Positions 15,125 through 23,100 of a stretch of 27,538 nt of DNA are shown here, in pieces (position 1 is the first letter of the stretch; each line of letters starts with the position of its first letter). The position numbers and the translations under genes were made by a program. The stretch lies in assembly GCA_016789785.1 (NCBI GenBank), contig JAEUQE010000112.1, forward strand, positions 1-27,538, given 5' to 3'. The stretch is from Bryobacterales bacterium (GTDB taxonomy: Bacteria > Acidobacteriota > Terriglobia > Bryobacterales > Bryobacteraceae). The notes under the pieces are model-generated. The model was not told the DNA's origin, made no database searches, and was given only the letters and a program-made list of their open reading frames with translations.

Positions 15125-16621
15125 CTAGAGCGATCGACGGAACACCCGCGCCACCGGCTGGAAGGTGACATCGGCATCGAGCGGAAAAATCGGACGCCGG
15201 CATCGCGTATGGCCCAAGCTGTGCAAGTTCGCACTGGTGGACCCGGGCGCATCGATATTGAGCACGAGTTCCGCCCCCTGATCAAACATGTGATGCTGGC
15301 AGTGCGGTGACTTCACTACCACGGAATCGAACAGCGCCGGGTCCTGCCCGTGCGCGTAGAACAACGACCGGTCATATAAGCTCACCGCCTGGCTCGTCAC
15401 AATCAACGTGATCGAGCAAATCTGCAACACGGCCGTCCGTCCGCTGTTCCAGATCACTCCATGCGACTCGCTGCGAAACGCGCCGTCGGAGAGGATTCGT
15501 ACCCTCGCCCGTACCGGCAGGGGCTGGAATCGCTTACGGTCGAGCGCGCCGCCTACCGCAACATCGATCACGCTGCCTACCCCAGCCGCAAACGCCATCT
15601 CGACCGCGGGTGGATCCACCATCGGAATGAGCGCTGTGCGCCTGTAGCCCGATTCGAGCAACTCGCGCAGAATCGCATTGCTGTCGCCCGAAGCGCCCGA
15701 ACTCGTGGCATCGGCCGCATCCACCAGCACCACGCGCCCCCTTGCCGCCGCGGCCATCGCGATGCTTTCCTTCAAGCCTGTGAGCGGCTGCTGCAAATGA
15801 TGCCGCATGGCCCAGAAATCTTCCGCAATGCGAATGGCCTCAGCTTCGGCGCGGGTGGGATCTCCATCAGCAACCAGAAGCACATTGGAACACAAGGCTG
15901 GCACGTCGGTGAACGGATTGCCGATGAACATCCCACCGGAGAGCCCATCCGCACTGTTCTCAAACTCGATCGCGGCGCGCACGCACTTGCCCCACATCCC
16001 GGTCGCCGTCTTCAACTCGTTGCCACGGACCAGCGCCGGAATCTCCACGCGCACCGACACGGGCCGCACTTCCCGATTGAGAATCCGCAGAAGCAGCCGC
16101 GCGGAACGCTGCCCCGTTTCGTAGAAGTCCACGTGAGGATAGGTGTGATACAACACGACCGCATCGGAATGTTCCAGGATGCGGTCCGTGAGGATGCCGT
16201 GCAAGTCAAGCGAAGTGACAATGGGAATGCGCTCGCCAACAATCTTGCGGGCTTCCTGCAATAGGAACCCTTCGGCATCGTGCTCGGTTTCCGACGCAAG
16301 CGCTCCGTGCAGGCAGAAGTAGATCGCATCCACGTCCCGATGCGCACGCACCGCATCCAGAAACTCCGCCGCCATGCGATTCCACGCCGCATCGGCCAGA
16401 GTTCCACCCGACGTGATCGCTCGCGCGCTGTACCCGCCTACGCACTCAACATCTCCGTGCCCACGGAACACGTCGAGCGCGCCACCCACCTCGGTGCCAG
16501 CGCCGCGATGGAGCGCAAGCATGTCGCTGCCATGTGAAATGTCGAAATCGCGATATTGCCCCAATACGGGGTTGAAGGAGGAGACCTCCTGCTTGCATTC
16601 GTTGATCAGAATCTTTGGCAT
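15125..16621 (-). CDS. M81-family metallopeptidase (MlrC/microcystinase C-like)
   Basis: A 498-aa protein. The start MPKILINECKQEVSSFNPV is the characteristic M81 N-terminus. Conserved metal-site segments follow: YFCLHGALASE (101-111), SLDLHGILTD (137-146), and VLYHTYPHVDFYETG (156-170). The C-terminal half, with the motif DNxLDAADATSSGASGDS-like stretch (here VDAADATSSGASGDSN) and a later beta-rich portion, also fits. Members hydrolyse small linear peptides (MlrC completes microcystin/nodularin breakdown), but most homologues act on unknown amide substrates. The ATG at 16621 is preceded by GAGGA. It lies 8 nt after the deacylase gene, so the two form an operon that may process N-acylated or peptide-like amides. 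Family is firm; microcystin degradation is not implied. Confidence 0.88.
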   Translation of the reverse strand: MPKILINECKQEVSSFNPVLGQYRDFDISHGSDMLALHRGAGTEVGGALDVFRGHGDVECVGGYSARAITSGGTLADAAWNRMAAEFLDAVRAHRDVDAIYFCLHGALASETEHDAEGFLLQEARKIVGERIPIVTSLDLHGILTDRILEHSDAVVLYHTYPHVDFYETGQRSARLLLRILNREVRPVSVRVEIPALVRGNELKTATGMWGKCVRAAIEFENSADGLSGGMFIGNPFTDVPALCSNVLLVADGDPTRAEAEAIRIAEDFWAMRHHLQQPLTGLKESIAMAAAARGRVVLVDAADATSSGASGDSNAILRELLESGYRRTALIPMVDPPAVEMAFAAGVGSVIDVAVGGALDRKRFQPLPVRARVRILSDGAFRSESHGVIWNSGRTAVLQICSITLIVTSQAVSLYDRSLFYAHGQDPALFDSVVVKSPHCQHHMFDQGAELVLNIDAPGSTSANLHSLGHTRCRRPIFPLDADVTFQPVARVFRRSL

Positions 16622-16629
16622 CGCATCCT

Positions 16630-17646
16630 CTACGAAAGCTTTCGTGGATCGGTATCATGCGCCAGACAAGCCACGCAGTCGCCCTGCCCCACCAGCGACG
16701 GTGCGCGATTCGCGATCAGCACACCATAGGCATGCGCAATCACCGGCACCGGCTCACGGTCCGGTTGTTCCAGAAAATGCAACCGGCCGAGCACGTCGCC
16801 CCGCCGCACATCTTCGCCAAGTTCGACGCAGTTCTCCCACAAGCCGGACTCGGGAGCGAAACAGTAATCCTCACGATCGAGTGCCTGTACCCACCGCGCG
16901 GGCCGCTGCCGCGGTTGCGCTTCCCCGCGAAGCACACCGCAATGCCGGAGCACGTTGCGCAACCCGGTCTGGCAAAGACGATGCACGCTTGCGGACACGG
17001 TTTCACCACCGCCGAGTTCGGTGGTAATCACGATCTTGCCCTGACGCTCTGCCTCGGCCGGGAGCAGACCCGTCCCCGCAATGTCGGTATAGAGAAACGC
17101 GAAGTCCGTGAGAAAGGCCTCGGTGGCAAGCAGCATCGCTTCGCGCTGCACCGCATCCGGCACCAGATGCATATGCGCGCAAGGCACGAAGTTCATGCTG
17201 CGCCCTCCGGTGTGCAGATCGATCACGATGTCCGACATCGGGAACAGCACGGTGGAAAGATAGTGCGCCAGCATCTCGCTGGGTGTGCCGGAGGGGTTGC
17301 CTGGAAAGCAGCGGTTGAAGTTGCGCCCATCCAGTGGGGACAGGCGCGTTCCTGCTTTCGCGGCAGGAGGACTCAGCGTAGGAATGAGTATCAAGCGTCC
17401 GCCGACATCGGCGGGCTGCAACTCGCGCCACAGTTTGAGAATCGCAACCTGACCAGGGTACTCATCGCCGTGGTTGCCGGCCATCAGCAGCACGGTTGGC
17501 CCAGCACCGTTTGCAATCACCGCCGCAGGCACCAGCAGATTCGCCCATCCGCCAAGATTGTGCGAATAGGGGATCGCGAGATGGCCTCGCTGCTTGCCGG
17601 GCGCGTCGAAACGCAGGTTGGTGTGGATCGCGGTTGCCGCACTCAT
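16630..17646 (-). CDS. Succinylglutamate desuccinylase/aspartoacylase-family (DoeB-like) zinc deacylase
   Basis: A 338-aa M14-fold enzyme. Zinc ligands are His59 and Glu62 in GNHGDEYPGQ, and His145 in VIDLHTGG. Substrate-binding DGRNFNRCFPG is at 106-116, and ITTELGGG supplies the expected catalytic glutamate. The overall organisation resembles N-acetyl-diaminobutyrate deacetylase DoeB of ectoine breakdown, with a C-terminal beta domain. ATG 17646 (MSAATAIHTN) is preferred over an in-frame TTG three codons upstream. It follows the DUF1592-type gene by 51 bp and precedes the M81 gene by 8 bp. It should cleave an N-acyl amino acid in the cytoplasm; no ectoine genes are present, so the substrate is open. 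Confidence 0.85.
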   Translation of the reverse strand: MSAATAIHTNLRFDAPGKQRGHLAIPYSHNLGGWANLLVPAAVIANGAGPTVLLMAGNHGDEYPGQVAILKLWRELQPADVGGRLILIPTLSPPAAKAGTRLSPLDGRNFNRCFPGNPSGTPSEMLAHYLSTVLFPMSDIVIDLHTGGRSMNFVPCAHMHLVPDAVQREAMLLATEAFLTDFAFLYTDIAGTGLLPAEAERQGKIVITTELGGGETVSASVHRLCQTGLRNVLRHCGVLRGEAQPRQRPARWVQALDREDYCFAPESGLWENCVELGEDVRRGDVLGRLHFLEQPDREPVPVIAHAYGVLIANRAPSLVGQGDCVACLAHDTDPRKLS

Positions 17647-17697
17647 ACGGATCAACCATCTTATCCGTTGCCGCCCTTCCAGGCAGCCCGCGGTTGA

Positions 17698-20013
17698 CTA
17701 TCTCGCGGCGACCTTCGGCGCTTCCCCGCGCCGCGATTGGAACGGCAGGCTCTTCACAATCTCCCCAACCAGCGTTTGAAAGCGGTAGCCCGATTGCGCC
17801 ACGCTCTGATTCACTACCTCAACAGTCTTCTTGTCGAAGCGCTCCAACCCGCGGCCGAGCGCATAGGTGAGCATCTTCTCGGTCAGGCATCGCGAGAAGT
17901 CGGTGATCTGTTCTTTCAGAATCGTTCGCATCTCCCCCGGACTCGTGAATGACTTTCCGTTGGGCAGCGTGCCACCGGAGTCGATTTGAAACTTGCCATC
18001 GAGAATGCGCCACTTTCCCGTGGCATCGTAATTCTCAAGTCCGAAGCCAAGCGTGTCCATGCGGTTGTGGCAGGATGCGCAAACCGCATTCGACCGGTGT
18101 TTCTCCAATTGCTGCCGCAGCGATCCCGCATTGCCCACCGATTGCTCATCCAGCGCGGGGACGTCGGGTGGCGGCGGTGGCGGCGGAGTCCCAAGAATGT
18201 TCTGCAGAACGTACTTGCCGCGAATCACAGGCGACGTGCGCGTGGGATAGCTCGACACTGTCAGCACGCTGGCGTGGCTCAGAATGCCTGCGCGCTGATT
18301 CGTATTGAGGTCGACACGGCGGAAGTCAGCGCCCGTGACGCCATCGATGCCGTAGTGCCGGGCGAGACGCTCATTCAAGTACGTGAATGGCGCGTCCAAA
18401 AAATCGCCGAGCGCACGATTCTCCTTGAGCATCGCTTCAAAGAAGAGGCGCGTCTCTTCCTTCATCGCATCGCGCAACTCCGGGCCCCACTCCGGGAACT
18501 TGCCCGGATCCGGCTTCACCGTATCGAGATTACGGGTCTCCAGCCATTGCCCCGCGAAGTTGTCCGCGAGCGCCGCCGAACGATTGTCAGCGAGCATGCG
18601 CTTCAACTGCGCATCCAGCACTCCGGGCTGACGCAACCGCCCGGCTTCGGCAAGCGCGAGCAGTTCATCGTCAGGCATGGAACTCCACAGGAAGTAGCTG
18701 AGCCGTGACACAAGTTCCAGATCGGAGACGCGATGCACCTTGCCCGGATCATTCGGAAAGGGATCACGCTCGATGCGGAACAGGAAGTGCGGCGAAACCA
18801 GCATCGCTTGAATCGCCAGTTGCAGACCCTGTTCCACGCTCTGCCCCTCAGCCTTCGCCATGGCCACGAACTTCAGCAGCGGCGCGGTGTCGGCCTTCGT
18901 CACCGGACGGCGGTAGGCGCGGCGCGCCAGCGCTGTGACAATCCGTTCCACACACGCCATGCCCGTTGCGGGATCACAAACCAGAATCTTCTTGCGGCTC
19001 GCGCGTTCCACCTTCGCCGGATACGGCCCGACGAAGATGATGGCGTTCAGAAACTTGTTCTTCTTATCGTTGTAGACGTCTTTGTCGTCCAGCGTCTTCA
19101 CGAACTCATCATTGAGGAAGCCCGCGCGAAACACGTGATCCCCGGCCGGCAACACCACGCGAAACTGCTCTTCGGAATACGGGTTGAAGTAGACCAGTCC
19201 CGAAGGCTTGGTCTGCACTTCCATGGAGTGGATCAGTTTGCCATCCATCCAGAAGCCAAGGGTGACGGGCTTACCGTCAGGCGCGCGCTCGCCCGGTAAT
19301 CCGATGCGCACCAGATACTCGGCGTCCCAGTCGACACGGTGCGTCGCTTCAATGGTGCTGCGCGCAGGACGGCGAATGGTTCGGTTCTTGGTGTGATACT
19401 CCATTTCGAGCGGCTTTTTCGGAAGGGGATCGGCGCCGACAGCCCGCGCGGCAATGCGCTCCGCCGCTTCCATGTACTTCTCCATCAGAACCGGCGAGAT
19501 GGTCAGCACATCGCCGATATTGTCGAAGCCGAATCCGGAGTCATCCATCGGGAAGTCTTTGTCGGCACGAAAGTCGACCGCCAGCAGGTCGCGAATGGTG
19601 TTGGTGTACTCCACTCGGTTGAGGCGGCGCGCCGTGACGCGGCCAGGATCGGGCTTCAAGTTGCGGTCAGCTTTGGCGAACTCGCCTTCCACATAGTCCG
19701 TGAACGCCTGGATCCGCGGTTGCGGAGGCTTCGGGATTCCCTTGGGCGGCATTTCTCCGCTACGCACTTTCTCAATCAGCTTCTCCCAGCCGTCACGGTG
19801 CTGCGTGAGGGATGCGGGGACGGTAAACGGCAACACATTCACTCCGCCCGACGAGTTGCGGTCGTTGTGGCAAGGTGCGCACGTCTTCTCGAGCAAAGGC
19901 TTCACGTCCGTGTCGAACGAGGCGGGAGGCTTGCCCGTCTGCGCACTGGCAGCGGCTGCGAGGAGAACAAACGCGGAGACACTGCGCAACGTGACGTGTG
20001 GGGTGACGTGCAT
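17698..20013 (-). CDS. Secreted multi-domain c-type haem protein (PSCyt/DUF1587-DUF1595-DUF1592-DUF1588-DUF1585)
   Basis: A 771-aa exported protein with signal peptide (SVSAFVLLAAAASA, residues 11-24). A first haem motif CAPCH lies at 45-49. The DUF1587 region follows (RRLNRVEYTNTIRDLLAVD), then the DUF1595/DUF1592 part (LSYFLWSSMPDDELL, then NFAGQWLETRNL), the DUF1588 segment with a Pro run near 625 (GTPPPPPPPDVPAL), a second haem motif CASCH at 645-649 and a DUF1585 end (LTYALGRGLERFD). This architecture is typical of Planctomycetota, Verrucomicrobiota and Acidobacteriota and is often next to a DUF1552 gene, which is not seen here. It probably has a periplasmic redox function, but no reaction is established. 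The ATG at 20013 follows an AAGGAAAGGA-rich ribosome site. Confidence 0.92.
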   Translation of the reverse strand: MHVTPHVTLRSVSAFVLLAAAASAQTGKPPASFDTDVKPLLEKTCAPCHNDRNSSGGVNVLPFTVPASLTQHRDGWEKLIEKVRSGEMPPKGIPKPPQPRIQAFTDYVEGEFAKADRNLKPDPGRVTARRLNRVEYTNTIRDLLAVDFRADKDFPMDDSGFGFDNIGDVLTISPVLMEKYMEAAERIAARAVGADPLPKKPLEMEYHTKNRTIRRPARSTIEATHRVDWDAEYLVRIGLPGERAPDGKPVTLGFWMDGKLIHSMEVQTKPSGLVYFNPYSEEQFRVVLPAGDHVFRAGFLNDEFVKTLDDKDVYNDKKNKFLNAIIFVGPYPAKVERASRKKILVCDPATGMACVERIVTALARRAYRRPVTKADTAPLLKFVAMAKAEGQSVEQGLQLAIQAMLVSPHFLFRIERDPFPNDPGKVHRVSDLELVSRLSYFLWSSMPDDELLALAEAGRLRQPGVLDAQLKRMLADNRSAALADNFAGQWLETRNLDTVKPDPGKFPEWGPELRDAMKEETRLFFEAMLKENRALGDFLDAPFTYLNERLARHYGIDGVTGADFRRVDLNTNQRAGILSHASVLTVSSYPTRTSPVIRGKYVLQNILGTPPPPPPPDVPALDEQSVGNAGSLRQQLEKHRSNAVCASCHNRMDTLGFGLENYDATGKWRILDGKFQIDSGGTLPNGKSFTSPGEMRTILKEQITDFSRCLTEKMLTYALGRGLERFDKKTVEVVNQSVAQSGYRFQTLVGEIVKSLPFQSRRGEAPKVAAR

Positions 20014-20148
20014 GGAGGAATCCTTTCCTTAGATTCTACGCGATGTCCGAGGCCCTTCGAAGCGCGGTGAAACCACCGGCGCTGTGATGTGGCGGTATGC
20101 GCTACAGTATAGGGCTTGATCGAACACCGCGAGACGGCCGTGCGATTC
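20014..20148. promoter_or_regulatory. Divergent promoter region between the DUF1592-type and SBBP genes
   Basis: On the minus strand TAGAAT (20033-20038) matches the -10 consensus at five of six positions and sits 20 nt from the DUF1592-type ATG; the -35 is weak. On the plus strand a TACAGT/TATAGG patch at 20103-20113 is the likely -10 area for the giant gene. The short shared spacer means the two secreted-protein genes could be co-regulated. Confidence 0.4.
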
Positions 20149-23100
20149 ATGAACTTGTTTTTTCAAACCATCGCCTTGTGCGCTCTGGCTGGGTCCACAA
20201 GTACTTTCCTTACCGCGGCAAAGACAGCCAAGCCTTCCACCAACCCCGCGCAGTTGACCTCGGCCAAACCGGCTGCGGGGCGTTCGCCCTCGACCGCGCT
20301 CGGGCAATTGCCCATCATCTTCGAACCCGAGGCCGGTGAGCCTGCGTTCACGGGTTGGGGCGGCGGCTATCGCATGCATCTCCAATCGGGGCAGGCGACG
20401 TTTGTGTGGGCTCGCAATCGCAGCTATCCGGTCCGGCGCGGCGCACCTCTCCCCGAAAACCCCGAGCCCATAGACGCAGAGCGCGTGTCGATGCGGCTGG
20501 AAGGTTCGCGCAACGGTATTGCGCCCGAAGGTTTGGAGCCGACATCGGGCTACTCATCGTACTTCCACGGCAACAAACGGGAGAACTGGCGTACGCGCGT
20601 GCCACATTACGCAAAGGTGCGATTCCGCGATGTCTACGCAGGCATCGACGTAGTGTACTACGGCAACCAGCGCCGCCTCGAATACGACTTCGTCGTCAAG
20701 CCCGGTGCGCACCACGAGCAAATCCGGCTCGCCTGGGATGGCGTGAAGAACATGCGCATCGACGAGACCACGGGCGATCTGCTGCTCTCGGTTGCGAGCG
20801 GCGAGGTCCGTCATCTTCGCCCGCACATCTATCAATACGATGGCGATCGCAAGGTGGAGATCGCCGGCGCCTACCGGCTGATCGACAAGCGCACGATGGG
20901 TTTCACGCTCGCCCGCTACGATCGCACCAAGCCCCTGGTGATTGACCCCATCCTGCTCTTTGCCTCCCACCTTGGCGGCAATTTGACCGACGATGCGTTC
21001 GGCGTCACCACGGATTCCGCCAACAACATCTACGTCTGCGGCCGCACCATGTCACAGAACTTCCGCCGCAGTCTCACGTCCCCCGCCTACCAGACTGAGA
21101 AACGCAATCCGCTCGCCACCACCGACATCGGTTTCGATGCGTTTCTGGTGAAGCTCAATCCCGCAGGCACTTCGGTCATCTACGCCACCTTCCTCGGCGG
21201 CATGGGCTACGACGTGATTCACGGCGTGTCCGTGGACGCGAACGGTAATCCTTTCCTCGCGGGCGAGACGACGTCCACTGTACCCGCCGAAGATGCGTTT
21301 CCCACGGTTGGGATCGGTGCGCAATCCACGCTCGCCGGCGGACCCGACGGCTTTGTCACGAAGATGGATTTCACCGGCACCGCGCTCGAATGGTCGAGCT
21401 ACATCGGAGGCCCCCAGCCCGATGCGCTCTACGCCATCGCGGTCCTCGGCAGCAGCGTGATGGCCGTCGGCAAGCAGGGCGACGACATCCTCTACGCGTG
21501 GTGGAACCTGTTGAATCTTGGCCCGGTCAGCAAACAGACCTACGGCGGAGCGGGACCCGGTATTGCTTACGACGTGGTGAGCGGGCCGAACAACCTGTGG
21601 TACGTCGGCGGCATCGTCTGTTCGCCCAATCTGAACATTTCCTCGTTCACGAACTATTCCGGCGCTTGCGACGGCTTCTACATGCGGGTCAACACGCAGG
21701 GGATCATCTCGAACTTCCACTATGTCGGCAGCGATGCCTTCGACGAAGTGCGTTCCCTGGCAGTTACTCCCACCGGCGACGTGTATGTTACCGGCGAGAC
21801 GAACTCCAGCCAGCAGGGCGACAATACCTACGGCATCAACGGATTCCAGGGGGACGTATTCGTGGCCCGCCTTGACCCCCTCGGCCTCGGAACGCACTTT
21901 GGCTACTTCGGTGGATCGCTCCGCGAGTATGGGGATGCAATCGCGATTGATTCCCTCGGCACCGCATGGGTGGGCGGATATACCCAATCCTCCGACTTTC
22001 CCGACGGTCCGTTCTCGGCCACCAAGCAGGCCATCGGCGGCTACGACGCCTTCCTGATTCGCGTGGCGCCGCTCCCAAACAAGGGATTCAACTTACTCTT
22101 TTCTACTTACTTCGGGGCCCTGGTCAGCGAGGGGATCGCCGATGTGACGGTGGCCCCGAACGGAAACGTTTTCTTTGCGGGAACGACGGGACGGAAACCC
22201 GACGGAACCTCGGTCCTGCCGCAGGCGATTCAACCGTCTCTATTTACTCCGAATTTCGGCGGCGGAGAGTTCGACTCATTCATTGCCCAAGTAGCCTCGG
22301 CCCGGGTGAACGTCACCGCGCAACGCACTTATGGCCCGCCTTCGCTCGGTTCGCAGGACCCGTTCCGGGTCTTCACCACCGTCACCATGTCGAACTCCAG
22401 TTCCATCACTGCGGACAACTGCGGTCTCAGCACCCGGCTCACCGGTGGCGCGGGAGGTTGTTTCAACTGTGCCAACGTGCCCGCCGGCCAGACAGTCCGC
22501 CGCGCGTTCACCACGAGCCCCGGACCGGGTGGCAGTTGCTCCTCACAAACTGTAAAGCTGGGCTGCGAAACCGCGGACACGCAGTCTTCCACCAACGACG
22601 CGATTCTCGCCTGCCCCTCGACCCCGCCGTCCCAATGCCAGCCCTCGCTCGCCGCAACGGCCATCCAGTCGCCGCCTGCCGGTGGCGAGCAGGAGTTCAC
22701 CGTGACCATTCCAGCCGGCTGCACCTGGAATCTGTCTCGGGATCAGGGCTTCGTCGAGATACTTTCACCGGCCATCGCAACGGAAGATGACTTACCCTCC
22801 GGTACGCGGCAGGTGCGCGTCCGCGTAAGCCCGAACTCGACCGGCGCGGCGCGGTCAGCCACGCTCTCCATTCGCTCGGTCGCAAGCGCGGAGTTACGCA
22901 TTGATCAAGCAGCTTCCACAAGCAGCGTGACCATCAGTCTGGCGCCCTCGCAGGTCACTTTGAATCCGAACGGTACGGCACAGTTCAATGCGACCGTCTC
23001 CGGCGCTACCAACACCGCGGTCACTTACTTACTACAGCCCGCGGTGGGCACGATCTCCGCGTCCGGACTGTACACCGCTCCTGCGTCCATTCCCACCGCA

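Noticed and set aside
16615..17697. 360-aa plus-strand ORF opposite the DoeB-like gene
   Set aside because: Antisense to a gene with intact zinc and substrate motifs; composition is that of a shadow frame.
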